Source: Planctomycetota bacterium
GTDB lineage: Bacteria > Planctomycetota > UBA1135 > GCA-002748355
DNA: 64,000 nt
NCBI GenBank assembly: GCA_027021385.1
Contig: JALUUL010000014.1
Location: 62,001-126,000 of the forward strand
Direction of reading: 5' to 3'
Shown here: positions 1-10,700 of the stretch, one piece after another
How the letters are laid out: every line of letters starts with the position of its first letter
Position numbering within the stretch: position 1 is the stretch's first letter
Notes under the pieces: model-generated
The model's input: the letters and a program-made list of their open reading frames with translations, nothing else
Told to the model about the DNA's origin: nothing
The model's database searches: none
Position numbers and translations under genes: made by a program

Positions 1-161
1 ATGCGCCATCCCTGGTCTCCTGGAAAGCGTCCCTCGGGGGGGCGTCCCCCGGAGCCCCGGGGTCCCCGAAGGGTATGAAGGGAGGGGCACTATACGGAAT
101 CCGCGCCTTCAGACCATGCCCCGAAACCCCTTCGGAGTCCGCCCCGGAAAGAGGGGGGGAA

Positions 162-182
162 GCCTCCCTCCCGGAAGGAGGC
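162..182 (-). terminator. Hairpin downstream of the OmpA-domain lipoprotein gene
   Basis: A 6-bp GC-rich stem (162-167 with 177-182) with a 9-nt loop lies about 50 nt after the lipoprotein stop. On the minus strand it is followed by a pyrimidine-rich, only partly T-rich run. A second, smaller hairpin sits at 202-215, just after the stop. The T-tract is weak, so an intrinsic terminator is plausible but unproven. The rest of 1-232 shows no credible gene. Confidence 0.35.
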
Positions 183-232
183 ACGGCTGGCGGAAAGAGC
201 CCCCCTCGGGAGGGGAGGGAGTCCTGTGGGTT

Positions 233-925
233 TCAGTTCGCGAGAACGATCTCGACCCGTCGGTTCCGGGCCTTGTCCCCGGGAGAGACCGGGTCGTAGG
301 GACCGTAACCGACGATGACGATCCGGTCCGCGGGAACCCCGCCCTTCTCGATCAGCCAGGTCGCAACGGCGTCCGCCCGTTCGACCGAGAGATGCCGGTT
401 GCTCCTGTACTTCTTCTTCGTCTTGCGGATCGGGTCGCGGTCCGTGTGCCCCTCGACCCAGATCCGTTTTCCCCGGTTCCGGAGGAGGAACTTGGCCAGC
501 CGGTTCAGGAGGTTCCTTCCCTCCGGGGAGATCCGGGTGCTGCCCGGTTGGAACGTGATCTGATTCGGGAGTCCGATCGAGACCCGGCCGTGGCGATACC
601 TCGCCTTGAGTTCGGGAAGACCGCTGCGTTCGAGATCCCGATTGAGTTCGTCCAGGATGCCGGTCTTCTTCGGTGCGGAGGCCTCGACGGCCTTGACGGG
701 CTTCTTCGCCGAGGACAGAGCGGCGACCCTCGCCTTCAGGCGGTCGTTCTCCTCGCGGAGCATGCGGTTGCTCTCCCCCATCTTGGAGAGGCTGTTCTCG
801 AGGTCCTGGATCGTCGCCTCCCGGGCGCGGATCATCTCCTGATACCGGGCCGTGCAGGAGGTGGAAGCGAGCAGGGCGAGGCAGGCGGCCCCGAGGAAGA
901 ACGGAGTGCGGATCTTGGCAGACAT
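233..925 (-). CDS. OmpA-domain (Pal-like) lipoprotein
   Basis: Probable outer-membrane lipoprotein that binds peptidoglycan and tethers the envelope. The 230-residue product has a signal peptide ending in a lipobox (LASTSC, Cys24). A charged coiled-coil segment follows (about 30-70), then a linker, then a C-terminal OmpA/MotB domain (about 110-230). That domain carries the family pattern EGHTD, with a downstream RA(D)AV..WL and N-RRVEI near the end. The ATG is preceded by GGAGG at good spacing. It lies 50 bp downstream of the prepilin peptidase gene and ends the leftward envelope cluster. The long coiled coil makes it larger than classical Pal. The partner is unknown. Confidence 0.88.
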   Translation of the reverse strand: MSAKIRTPFFLGAACLALLASTSCTARYQEMIRAREATIQDLENSLSKMGESNRMLREENDRLKARVAALSSAKKPVKAVEASAPKKTGILDELNRDLERSGLPELKARYRHGRVSIGLPNQITFQPGSTRISPEGRNLLNRLAKFLLRNRGKRIWVEGHTDRDPIRKTKKKYRSNRHLSVERADAVATWLIEKGGVPADRIVIVGYGPYDPVSPGDKARNRRVEIVLAN

Positions 926-975
926 TGGCTCCTCCCTATGCGGATGAACGGATCACGGAACGCCCTGCGACCGTT

Positions 976-1944
976 CTAATCCCTGGACCGGCCCCGGCGC
1001 AACGACCGGAGGAAGAAAAGGGCCGCCAGGCAGAGGGCGGAGATTCCGAGGAGGGCGAGAGCCCCGTATCTGCTCGTCCGGAGCCAGAGGGGCCAATCCT
1101 CGAACAGGGCCTCTGCGAGGGTTTCCCCCGCGAAGCGGGCGCAGAGGGTGCCGGCCGCCAGGAAGGGGCCGAAGGGGATCTTCGGATCCCCGGTCCTGAA
1201 CGCGATCAGGAGCCCCAGCAGGGCCCCGAGGATGCAGGCCAGGAGAAGGGCAAGAAGGGTTCCCTCCGGGCCGAGGAAGACCCCCGTGAAGGCCATGAAC
1301 TTGACGTCGCCGAGCCCCATGGCCTCGGTCTTGTAGATCCGGGTCCCGATCCAGGCCACGAGGTAGAGGGCGCCGGCTCCCAGGGCCGCCCCCGCGAAGC
1401 CGTCGAGAAGGGCGCGGGCAGCCTCGGGGGAGCTTCCGATCTCCCGGGCCAGCCAGTGTCCGAGGTGGGATTCCGGCAGGAAGACGGCCGCCGCCGCACC
1501 GACGAGAAAGCCCAGGAAGTTCAGGACGTCAGGCAGAATCCGGAACTCGAGGTCGATGGCCGAGGCGGCCAGGAGATTCGCGACGAGGAAGGCGTCGACC
1601 AGGTAGTCCAGGACCCCCTCGAGCGAGATCCCTTCCCCGTCGGGGAGGATTCGGGCGGACTTCCCCAGGAAGAGCAGGAGGAAGGCGAGCCCGGCCAGCA
1701 GTTCGAGGATCGGGTACCGTAGGGAGATCCGCGCGCCGCAACAGCGGGCCCGGCCCCTCAGGAGGAGCCAGGAGAGAACGGGGAGATTGTCGAACCATGC
1801 GATCCCCCGACCGCAGGAGGGACAGCGCGAACGCGCCCCCCCCTCGAAGAAGAGACCGCGGGGGAGCCGGTAGACGACCACGTTCAAAAAGGAACCGACC
1901 ATCAGGCCGAGCAGGGTGCAGGTGATCGCGAGAAGGTTTTCCAA
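976..1944 (-). CDS. pilD: Prepilin peptidase / N-methyltransferase (A24 family)
   Basis: Inner-membrane aspartic peptidase that cleaves, and usually N-methylates, type IV prepilins and pseudopilins. The 322-residue polytopic protein opens with GSFLNVVVYRLPR, typical of the methyltransferase half. The two peptidase aspartates are in the contexts SAIDLE and GLGDVKF (GxGD). The N-terminal zinc site is incomplete: the first CxxC (RCPSCG) is intact, but the second pair reads ARCCG, with Ala at the first Cys position. The start is TTG, with GAGG 12 nt upstream; no nearer ATG keeps the conserved N-terminus. It follows the four lipoprotein genes and shares their strand. The other pilus genes are 17-30 kb away in the window. 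Confidence 0.9.
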   Translation of the reverse strand: MENLLAITCTLLGLMVGSFLNVVVYRLPRGLFFEGGARSRCPSCGRGIAWFDNLPVLSWLLLRGRARCCGARISLRYPILELLAGLAFLLLFLGKSARILPDGEGISLEGVLDYLVDAFLVANLLAASAIDLEFRILPDVLNFLGFLVGAAAAVFLPESHLGHWLAREIGSSPEAARALLDGFAGAALGAGALYLVAWIGTRIYKTEAMGLGDVKFMAFTGVFLGPEGTLLALLLACILGALLGLLIAFRTGDPKIPFGPFLAAGTLCARFAGETLAEALFEDWPLWLRTSRYGALALLGISALCLAALFFLRSLRRGRSRD

Positions 1945-2094
1945 TTGGCGTACCGACCTCGAGGATAGCGTCCCTCCGACTGGATCGACTCCTTATCCCC
2001 TCGAGCTTGTGGCTTCCGGCGTCTTTCGAGCGGGAATCCTTCGCCTTTCCCCTCCAAGGTGTGTCGGAACGTGGATCCCCGCGAACCCCTACCG

Positions 2095-3954
2095 TCAATG
2101 CAGAAGGACCGAGCGCAGGACGAGGGCACCGGGCGGGAGGAGACGGCCATCCTGCACGATCGCGAGGCGTAGTTCCTCGACGAGACCGAGTTCAGGGAGT
2201 CGATCCGCCGTGACCCAGGGGGTCTTCTCCCCGCCCAGTCCGGGCTTCCGTCCCTGCCAGAACAGGCGGCAGCCCTCGGGAAGTACCGGAGGGTCGGTCC
2301 GGAGGCGGAGCCCGCCCGACCCTGGCCGCCGGAAGGCCCGCCAGGGGCCGACGGCCGCCCAGAGCCCGGGGAGGAGGGACCCCGGAGACGAACCGCCCAC
2401 GTCCGAGACATGCCGGGCTCTCCTTTCCCGGTGGAGAGGCCATCTCCAGAGTTCCAGTCCGGAGCCCTTCCCCCCGAAGAACGGCCCCCTGCCCGCGAGG
2501 AACCCGGGAATCCTCTCCGGCCCCCCCTTCATCTCCCTCCCGATCCTCCCGTCGAGGCGGCAGATCCCGAGGACCTCGATCTCGACCCTCGGCTTCCAGA
2601 AGCCCCAGGTCGGTCGCGGATCGCCGATCCATACCCCCCCCCTCTTCTTCCTCCTCAGAGGAACGAAGGGAGACCCGGGTCCCTCGAAGCGGACGAGGAG
2701 ATCCCCCTCGAGTTCGAAGGCCCCGAGGACCCGGATCCGGAGGGTGTCCACGGAAGGGGACAACACGAGGATGCAGCGCGCCCCCTTCTCGATCTTCCAT
2801 CTGCGGAGGACCCGGAAGCCCGAGGCGGGGAGGATCCCAGATCCTTCCTTCCCGGAAGCCCGCGGATCCTTCTCCCCGGGTTTCAGAACGAGGGTCCCGC
2901 GAACCCTGAGGGAAGGGGGGGAGCCCTCTTCCTCGAAGGGAATCGAAGGCATTCGAAGCCCCCTGTTCCATTCGAGGGCTCCTTCGATCGGCAGGCCGAG
3001 ACCGAGCGCCTCGGGATCCTCGGAAAGGGCTTGTCGGGGCTCTCCGAAGTCTTCCCGCCATCCCGAAGGCTCCGGAAAGGGAGGCACCCAGATGTCGATC
3101 CAGGCCCCCTCGGGGGAAGGCTCCGGCAGGGACACCCCCCCCCGCGTCCGTGCGGGGATCCGCAGGGACTCCAATCGATCGTCTAGCAAGCCTCTGGATC
3201 CGGTCTCTAAAAGGAGACGGTAGTGCCCGGGGGGGGGATCCCAGGCGGGACGGAGCAGGATCTCGGACCCGAAGCCCCCGTGCCCCTCGCGCCCGAGGAT
3301 CGAAGCCTCGCGGAGAGGCACGGCCAAGCCCCCCGCCCCGGCCGGAAGGAGACGGAAGACCGAGGGGCGGACGGACGGAGGGTAGAGCGGACGACTGCAG
3401 CGGAGCAGGATCCGGACCCCTTCCTCATCGCGGTCGACGAGGACCTGGGGTTCGAGATAGAACGCGACCCGCCTGGAAGCGGGGAGAAGGACCGAGGGGA
3501 TCCCCTCGGCGAGATCCTCCTCGGTCCAGGCCCGCCACTCCCGGACCCGCGTGCGCGCGAGGAAGGAACCGTCCGTTCCACGCAGGGTGTTGGATCGAGG
3601 AAAACCCGGCAACCTCAACCGATAGAGCCCCCCCGGCTTGAAGGAACCGGTCAGGAGTTCCGGATCCACCGGGGGACGGGGCCGAAACTCGACGACATGC
3701 CCCCGACATTCGAGCCTCCCTCCGACGGGAAGGCCCGAAGCGTCGAGGACCTGGACCGTATCCTCGGTCACGGAGGCCGGGTCCACCGCCCGATCGAAGA
3801 GGATCTCGATGGATTGGTTCAGGAAGAGGCGGTCCCCCAGGGGCTCGACCCGCCGGAGGACTAGGTTGGGGGGAGGGGCCGCCTCACGCGCGCAGGCGGA
3901 AAGCAGGACGGCGGCCCAAAGCAGAAGATGCGCACTGGCTGTCTCGCCCCTCAC
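2095..3954 (-). CDS. Ig-like-domain lipoprotein, short member of the duplicated unit (Y2)
   Basis: Predicted 619-residue lipoprotein of unknown function. Its signal peptide ends in LLSAC (Cys21). Residues about 28-130 form an SbsA-type (Big_5-like) Ig domain with the signature LFLNQSIEILFDRAVDPAS. This clearly matches IFLNQSLKIFFSNPIDLDS in the 1113-residue protein at 7775-11116, and both continue with a VxEFRP strand and a PGxxYxxxL strand. The second half lacks the paralog's long Gly-rich region. The start codon is GTG without a clear Shine-Dalgarno; an upstream ATG is not available. It lies 33 bp after the 1241-residue lipoprotein and is probably co-transcribed with it. The C-terminus has no recognised domain. 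Confidence 0.72.
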   Translation of the reverse strand: MRGETASAHLLLWAAVLLSACAREAAPPPNLVLRRVEPLGDRLFLNQSIEILFDRAVDPASVTEDTVQVLDASGLPVGGRLECRGHVVEFRPRPPVDPELLTGSFKPGGLYRLRLPGFPRSNTLRGTDGSFLARTRVREWRAWTEEDLAEGIPSVLLPASRRVAFYLEPQVLVDRDEEGVRILLRCSRPLYPPSVRPSVFRLLPAGAGGLAVPLREASILGREGHGGFGSEILLRPAWDPPPGHYRLLLETGSRGLLDDRLESLRIPARTRGGVSLPEPSPEGAWIDIWVPPFPEPSGWREDFGEPRQALSEDPEALGLGLPIEGALEWNRGLRMPSIPFEEEGSPPSLRVRGTLVLKPGEKDPRASGKEGSGILPASGFRVLRRWKIEKGARCILVLSPSVDTLRIRVLGAFELEGDLLVRFEGPGSPFVPLRRKKRGGVWIGDPRPTWGFWKPRVEIEVLGICRLDGRIGREMKGGPERIPGFLAGRGPFFGGKGSGLELWRWPLHRERRARHVSDVGGSSPGSLLPGLWAAVGPWRAFRRPGSGGLRLRTDPPVLPEGCRLFWQGRKPGLGGEKTPWVTADRLPELGLVEELRLAIVQDGRLLPPGALVLRSVLLH

Positions 3955-3987
3955 CCAGGAAAGCTTACCCCCGCTCCCGGTCCGGAA

Positions 3988-6900
3988 TCAGTTTTTCGAG
4001 ACCCTGTAGACGATCGCGAAGGAGTCGATGAACGGAACCCGCGCGGGCGTGACCTTCGTGTTGTTGTAGAAGGAGAAACGCCAGTTCAGGAAACGAGGTC
4101 CCTTCCCGGTTCGGTCGATCAGGAGCTTCGGATGCTTGACGTAGGGCGTCAGCCCTGAAGCGGCGACCCGGTCGGACTTCTCGTAGCGGTACTGCTCGCA
4201 GGCGTAGTTGGGGTTCAAGAGGTTTCCCCGGGAAGCGGCAGTCTCGGTGGCGGTGGGAACATAGAGGGTGTCGCTCTTGCTGAAGCTCTGCGCCCCCCGG
4301 AATTCGATCTTGATCGAGGTGCCGTCCGGCAGCCTCTCGAGGGGCGGATCGAGCAGGACCGCGAAATCGACCGGCCTCGTCAGGGGGCCGAGCAACGCGA
4401 GATTCGGAAAGCCGTTGGGATCGCGCGGCCAACCGTTCGGCCCGAGAACGGCGTTCTTCCCGGGCTGCAGGAGATCGACGTAGCCGTGCGTGACGACCGA
4501 GACCTTGCGTACGAAGTCAGCCTGGGCCCAGTAGATGTGGTCATCCCCGGGTGGCGCTTTGAAACGCCCGAGGATCGTGTTCAGGATCCACCCGCCCTGC
4601 GCGACCTTCTCGTTCACCGGATCGACGAGATGCTCGGTGTTCTGGTTGTCGATGCCGCCCGTGCTGTGTACCCGGAGCCAGGGCCAGATCAGCTTGGAGG
4701 TCTGGCTGTTGTAATAACCGTGGGGCGGAAGGGGCGTCGGCCAGATCGGACCGATGTACCCGATCTGGAAGAGGTTGTCGCCCTTGGCGAACCCGTTCTG
4801 GGCGTCGTCGGGGAAGACGAAGAAGTCGACGAGCAGGGGCAGGGCGATCGGGTTGAAATCCTGGGTCTTCGTGCCGAGGAAGTCGTCCGGCTGCCGGTTG
4901 TTGATGCCCCGGGCGATGCTCTTGTAGGTCTTCGGGTTCGTGTCCGTGACGTCGGCCTCGGGAATCCAGGGGCTCGTGCAGCTCTTCGTCGTATCGGGGT
5001 TCGTCGCGTTGTTCGGGTCCTGCGCCCCGCCGTAGCCGATCACCCGGTCGTTCTTCGAATCCCAGTCCGGGATCCTCCAGTCCCGCCAGGTGTAGCTCTT
5101 CGCGAACTTCGGATACGGGATGTAGGTGACCCCGGTGGCTCCGAGGAAGGAGTCGTTGGGGTTGATCTTGTAGACCCGGTCCTTGACGACCTGGACCCTC
5201 GGCGCGTTGTCGAGGTAATTTTTCTCGAAGTTCGCGACGAGCCCGCTTCTATAGCCCCCGACGATCAGGCATTTCGGGCGGGGGCCGGAGATCGCGGCGT
5301 ACATATCCGGCCGCTTCTCCGAGGTCGAGAGCACGATCGACATCCGGTCGAAGACGTCGAAGGTCAGCAGGGTCGGCTTGCGGCCGATGAACGGCGCCCA
5401 GTGCAGCTGTTCGACGTCGATCGCCAGGTCGGTGACGGAGGTCGGATCGAGTTGGAAATCATCCTCGCGGTAGGTCATCTGCAGGCGGGAACCCTGGGGG
5501 ATGAAGGGTTCGGCGATCCCGCCGGCCAGAGGCGGCAGGTTGACGATCATCGTCGGAGTCAAGTAGAGGGGCGGGAAGGGCGTCAGGTCCTTCTTGACCT
5601 TCGTGTTCGGATCGACCTGCGTGCAGGATCCCTCGGTTCCGCGCAGCACGTTCGGAAGGGTCTGGCTGTCGGCGTTCTTCGAGAAGCGGAAGGTCGGCCA
5701 TCCGTAGAGCTTTCCTTCCCTCTGCTGGAACTGTCCGAAGTAGTCGAGAATCAGGCTCCCATCCTTCGTGCCGTCCTCGTCCGGACTGTTCATCCGCTGG
5801 AGATAGGCACCGACGAGATTGTCGGAGGCCTTCGGATCCAGGGTGAAGGAACTCGTGATCCCCGTGGATTCGCTCTCGTTGAAGAGGTCGAGTTCGTTCC
5901 CGGCGCGGTCCAGGGGGCCCTTCGGTCCGTCCTTGACGTGGATGTACCAGACTTCCTTCTTGCTCTTCTGGTGGAAGAAGCCCATCGGCCCGGAAAGACG
6001 CACCCCGGTCGCATCGTTGTCGGGATCGGCCTTCAATGAAGGCCATACGGCGAGGTTGCCGACCTTGACGTGATCGATGAACGCGAGCTTGGCGCCCAAG
6101 CGGTTCGCGAGGACAAGGTTGTCCTCCGGCCGGATGGAATCGAAGACCATCGGCTTGCTGAAGCGCACGATGACCGAGGCCATCGGGGAGACGTTCTCGT
6201 TCGGGGCGAGAAGTTGCCGCGTATCGGGATCGATCCTGGGGGGGGCGGGATCGAACTCGAAGAACTCGGCCAACCTGCCGGAGTCCCCGACGTCCTTCGT
6301 GTTTCCCTTGACCTTCACGACATCGTGGTAATGGACGAGGACCTCGCAGTCGGCGCCGAGCGGAAGGTTGCTGGCCTGGAAGGTCACCCGGTTCCCTTGG
6401 CTGTCGAAGGCTTCGACCTTGTCGACCTGCACCCAGACCGTCGGATTCCCGCCCCCGACTCCGAGGTTCTTGTCATTCTCGGCGACGGGGATGTCCTCGT
6501 TGACGATGATCTCGCCCTTCAAACGGACGGACTCCCCCGTCGGGGAGAGGACGTCTTGGAACACCACGTCGCCGAAGGCGAAGGGCCTCCCCTGCGGGGC
6601 GAAACGGCCACCCCTCGGTCTCTTGTCGATCGCCGACAGCGGACCGTCGACGAAGGGGATCCGGCCGCGGAGGATCACGTCGGCGAAGCGCTTGTTGAGG
6701 AGCAGGCGGCGGTTCGGGAGGTCCACGTCGAGGATCCCCATCGGCTTGCGGGCGACGATCTCGGGGGCCTCCCGGCTCGGGAGGTATCCGCGGTTCGGGT
6801 CCTTGGGATTCCCCGCCCGGAAATCGCGGATTACGACCTGTTCCCCGTTCATCCCTACGCTGTTGAGGGAGGAGCGGTTGTCCGCGGAGATCCGGAAGGT

Positions 6901-7713
6901 CTTCGCGACGACACCGGAGGTCGGGAGAGCGATCCGGATGTTCGCGGTCTTGTTGTCGAGGGAGGCGGGAAGCCCGACGGGATTCGGTGAACGCCCCCGC
7001 GCCTCCCGTCCGGTCACCTCGGGGTCGATGATCAGGTAACGCCCGTTCTCCTTGGAGACCACGCGCACGGAGACCGGCCCGTAGGCCTGCGAGGGGGAGA
7101 GGACCGCGGGATCCCCCGCCAGCCTGAGGACCTGGACGGCGGAGGGGTGAGCGACGAAATAGGACGAATCCAGACCGAGAGGCCGGTCGAAGGTCAGCTT
7201 GATCCCCGCGTCCGCCGGAACCGCGGGCGGGGGAAGGCTGTTCCCCTTGTTGAACGCGTTGTATGGGGCGACGGAGATCAACCCGGCCTTGGCACTGGCC
7301 AGGGCCCGGTCGAAGGCCTGCTTCTCGGCGGGATGCCGGTCGTCGAAGAGGATCAGGAGTTCCCGGTGCCCGACGGCCGGATCGTAGGGCATGAAACGGT
7401 AGCGGGCGGCTCCAGTCGCGAAGGGGTCCTCGTTCTGCACCTGGGGGCTGATGAGCACATCCCTCTCGATCAGGACCGGGCGTCTCTTGGAGGCCACGAG
7501 GCGGTCGGGATCCCCCGAGTCGACCCTCCGGTAGGCGTAGACGTCGACGACCCTTCCGAACTCGACGGTGAGCAGGCTGGCCCGGACCCCGCCCTTGGCC
7601 GCGTTGTTGCCGGCCTGCTTCGCGTTCCCCCCCCCATCGCAGGAGGCGAGTCCGAGGACGACGACGAAACCGAGGAAAGGAAGGAATCCCTTCTGGAGAT
7701 GACTCATGTCCAT
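3988..7713 (-). CDS. Giant Ig-like lipoprotein, second copy (X2)
   Basis: Predicted 1241-residue exported lipoprotein (lipobox GLASC, Cys25) of unknown function, probably surface-exposed. It carries at least two SbsA/Big_5-type Ig-like modules, recognisable by GIKLTFDRPLGLDS and ASVIVRFSKPMVFDS. It is a paralog of the 1171-residue protein at 11212-14727. Shared blocks include SPxASVIVRFSKP, IALPLLxDF with PDD, AQGGW followed by YWAxxDF, and a C-terminal FLNWRFSFYNN block ending in YR. The ATG has no strong Shine-Dalgarno; a second ATG two codons in is an alternative. It lies 61 bp after the preceding lipoprotein gene, with a GC hairpin between them. Confidence 0.78.
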   Translation of the reverse strand: MDMSHLQKGFLPFLGFVVVLGLASCDGGGNAKQAGNNAAKGGVRASLLTVEFGRVVDVYAYRRVDSGDPDRLVASKRRPVLIERDVLISPQVQNEDPFATGAARYRFMPYDPAVGHRELLILFDDRHPAEKQAFDRALASAKAGLISVAPYNAFNKGNSLPPPAVPADAGIKLTFDRPLGLDSSYFVAHPSAVQVLRLAGDPAVLSPSQAYGPVSVRVVSKENGRYLIIDPEVTGREARGRSPNPVGLPASLDNKTANIRIALPTSGVVAKTFRISADNRSSLNSVGMNGEQVVIRDFRAGNPKDPNRGYLPSREAPEIVARKPMGILDVDLPNRRLLLNKRFADVILRGRIPFVDGPLSAIDKRPRGGRFAPQGRPFAFGDVVFQDVLSPTGESVRLKGEIIVNEDIPVAENDKNLGVGGGNPTVWVQVDKVEAFDSQGNRVTFQASNLPLGADCEVLVHYHDVVKVKGNTKDVGDSGRLAEFFEFDPAPPRIDPDTRQLLAPNENVSPMASVIVRFSKPMVFDSIRPEDNLVLANRLGAKLAFIDHVKVGNLAVWPSLKADPDNDATGVRLSGPMGFFHQKSKKEVWYIHVKDGPKGPLDRAGNELDLFNESESTGITSSFTLDPKASDNLVGAYLQRMNSPDEDGTKDGSLILDYFGQFQQREGKLYGWPTFRFSKNADSQTLPNVLRGTEGSCTQVDPNTKVKKDLTPFPPLYLTPTMIVNLPPLAGGIAEPFIPQGSRLQMTYREDDFQLDPTSVTDLAIDVEQLHWAPFIGRKPTLLTFDVFDRMSIVLSTSEKRPDMYAAISGPRPKCLIVGGYRSGLVANFEKNYLDNAPRVQVVKDRVYKINPNDSFLGATGVTYIPYPKFAKSYTWRDWRIPDWDSKNDRVIGYGGAQDPNNATNPDTTKSCTSPWIPEADVTDTNPKTYKSIARGINNRQPDDFLGTKTQDFNPIALPLLVDFFVFPDDAQNGFAKGDNLFQIGYIGPIWPTPLPPHGYYNSQTSKLIWPWLRVHSTGGIDNQNTEHLVDPVNEKVAQGGWILNTILGRFKAPPGDDHIYWAQADFVRKVSVVTHGYVDLLQPGKNAVLGPNGWPRDPNGFPNLALLGPLTRPVDFAVLLDPPLERLPDGTSIKIEFRGAQSFSKSDTLYVPTATETAASRGNLLNPNYACEQYRYEKSDRVAASGLTPYVKHPKLLIDRTGKGPRFLNWRFSFYNNTKVTPARVPFIDSFAIVYRVSKN

Positions 7714-7752
7714 GGTTCTTGGTTTTCTCTTCGCTGGAATCCGGTGGGAATA

Positions 7753-7768
7753 GGGGGCGGCGGCCCCC
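7753..7768 (-). terminator. GC hairpin between the two lipoprotein units
   Basis: A perfect 6-bp GGGGGC/GCCCCC stem with a 4-nt loop lies 6 nt past the stop of the 1113-residue lipoprotein gene. On the minus strand it is followed by TATTCCC. It may attenuate or end transcription between the first and second lipoprotein units. The T-run is short, so read-through is likely. Confidence 0.35.
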
Positions 7769-7774
7769 TCCTCC

Positions 7775-10700
7775 TCAGAAACGGTAAGGGAGGAGGAGGA
7801 AGCGGAGAGCGGGCTTCTTGGTATCGGGGCCCACCTTGACCGGTCCGGAGTTCACGTCCGGGTTCTTGTAGTCGTAGCTGAGATTGAACCGGACCATCAT
7901 CTGCACATAGGGATAGTGCAGGGCACGCAGTTTTTCCTGATTGCTGCCGGGACCGGAGGTCTCGAGATCGCTGACGAAGGTTCCGAGCTTCGTCGGGAAG
8001 CGGTTGCTGTCCGTGGTCGGATTCTTCGGATCGTCGTACTTCGGCGCCCAGGGACTCTTGTGGAAGGCGAAGCCGATCTGGATGTTCGCGAGCGGGTAGA
8101 AAAAGGTCTTCCCTCCCACGTTCACGGAGTAGACCTCGCCCAATCCGCTGCTGCCCTCGGTGACGACGTCGAAAAACTTCGCGAGGATCTCGCACTTGTC
8201 CGTTCCGTTCGGAAGCGCGCCCTCGGAGGCGTCCAGGTAGATCGTGCTCTTGTCGTGCCCCAGGATCTTCCAGTCGCCGAGGCTCGTCCCGGCCTTGTTG
8301 ATCAGGCGGGCGCGATAGTTCTGGTAGCGCCCGTCGCCCGGGAGGGCGGCCTTGGCCAGGCGGACGACATGGGCCGATTGGGTCCGGATCGTCGCGGAAC
8401 CGGCCGAGGCCGAGGCCACCGGGAACCGCGTTGTCCCATTGATCGGAACGACCGGTGGAGTGTAGAGCCCGTTCGCGGGATTCGTCGCGAGATAGCCCGC
8501 GGTCAAGCCGGTCTTCTGGACGCCGGCGAAGCGGTACTCCGGCCCGGCCTTGGCCGGGGCTAGGAGGGCCCGCGGACCCGCGCCCGTGCTCGTCACCTCG
8601 CGGCGCAGGGTCGCCCCCGTCGAAATCCAGCGGGTCCTCGCCTGGGAGAAGCGACTGAAGGGCGCCGGCATCAGGATCGGGTTCGGGCGGATGTCGCCGC
8701 CGAAGAGATAGCGGATCTTGTCCCCGGAGGGCGCGGGCTTCCCGCTGGACTCGAGGACCTGGATGTTGTCGTCGAGGACGTTCTTGGTCCCGTCGGAATC
8801 GCTCCCGGGAGGAGTCATCAGCTGGACGACGCCCATGCCGCCGAAGCCCCCGAGATTCGGCCGGCCGGTGTTCCAGTACCCCGCCCCGATGTATTTCAGT
8901 CGGCGACCCGAGCTGGCCCCGATCCCCCCGTCCGCGGTGATCGCGAAATCGCTGTTCCAGGGCTTGGTGCCGGAACTCCAGGTCCCGCCGTGCTTGTAGA
9001 TGTCGATGCCGGTGGCTGACATCAGGACGACCATGCCTCCCGATCCGCCGCCGCCGCCGCCTCCCTGGAAGGAGGAGCCCGCCATCTCTCCGCCGCCGCC
9101 GTTCCCGCCGTCGGCTGAAATCAAGCCCTGGGGTCCGACGGTGATCTTGCCGAGGGCCTTGATGACCAGGGCTCCTCCGGCCCCGCCGCCGCCGCCGGCC
9201 TTCTCGTCCATGATGTAGTTCGTCGTCGCCTGGCAACGGGCGCCGCTGCTGCGGTCACCGCCGCCGCCACCGCCAGACCCGCCGACGGGGGCCTTCAGCT
9301 CGCCGGTGACGACCTCGCCCTTCGGGGTCACCTGGCGTCCCCAGAAGTTGTTGATGTCGGACGAATCCTTGAAGAGGATCGGGCCCGCGGCCCCGCCGGC
9401 CGGAGGCGGGGATCCCCCTCGGCCGACCCCTCCGTGTCCCTCGATGATCTTGTGGAAGTTGGAGGTCCCCTTCTTGTATTGCCCGTAGTAGTCGGGATCC
9501 CCTTGGACGGCCTGGCTCCCACCGCCGCCGCCCGCTCCGGCCCCGGTTCCCGTACAGTCGGTCTTGCCGCCCTTGCCGCCGCCGCCGGGGAACTGCCGCG
9601 GTCCGAACCCGTCTTCGCCCGTCAACGAGACCATACCCGTCTTGGGGCTGCCCTGGCCGCCGTTGCCCCCGCTGCAGGCGCCGGCTCCTCCCGCCGTCGG
9701 GAAGTTCGCCGAGTTCAAGGTGTCGACCGAGGCGCCGTCCCCCCCGTTTACGGAGAGATGCCCGCGGACTTCGACGTTTCCGGTCGCGAGGAAGACCATC
9801 GGGTTCGGCCCGACCCCCCGAACCGTGACCCCCGCGGGGATCTCGACGTTCCGGAAGCTGAACACCCCTCCCGAGACGGTGAACGGAGGACCGTTCTTCG
9901 GGGTGACCGTCGTGAAATCGGTGTTGAGCACGACCTCCTTGGTCAACGGACCGTAGTCGAAGAGGGTCTGGAGCCCCTCGAAATCGAAGGACGCGCTCAA
10001 GACACCGTTCTTGACCTCGGCCACGGGATCGAGGAACGGGGCCTCGGGATCGAGGAGATCGTCGTTCTGGAAGGTCAGCACGACGGCGTCGAACTGCGAG
10101 GCGAAGGCCTCCTCGGTCTGGAAGGTCCCGACGATCGGGATGTAGGAGGCGTCCTGGACGTTGGATTCGCCGGAGATGTCCTCGAGGTCCGCCAGGACCA
10201 TGATGCGGATCTTGGCGTTGTTCGGGAGGACCCCGTCGGGCCGCAGAACGACCGTCGCACCCGAGCTGTCATTCTCGGGCATCTCGACGGCGGAGGGGAT
10301 CCACTGGCGGTCGCCGAGTTCGGGATCGTCGTATTCGAGATAGATCCGCCCCTTGTTCCGGAACACGAAGTTGAGGGGATCGGTATCCTGCCGGAGCGGA
10401 ACGTTCGTGCTCGCCGGGTTCAGGGGTTGGTTGAAGCGGAGACGGACTTCGACCGGCACCTCGCCCAGCCGATTCAGCGTGACCTTCGTCCCGACCTTCG
10501 GGCGGATGTCGATCTTCGAGACCCTGGGCCCTCCCACCTTCGTGTCCAGGAAGAGTTCCCTGGGCGTCGTGCCGGAGTTCGTCCGGAAGGTCAGACTCCG
10601 GATTGGAGACGCGGCGGAGATCTGGCGCCCGTCGGCGTCCTTGATCGACGGGGAACCGCCTCCCTTGGCCGAGCCCACCAGGCTGACGATGTACTGCCGT

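Noticed and set aside
4486-6039. 517-codon plus-strand frame inside the 1241-residue lipoprotein gene
   Set aside because: Antisense shadow; composition is typical of a reverse frame and there is no start signal.
9040-9700. Repeated GCC-rich triplet blocks resembling a repeat array
   Set aside because: They are Gly codons of the Gly-rich segment on the minus strand; there are no fixed-length spacers as in CRISPR.
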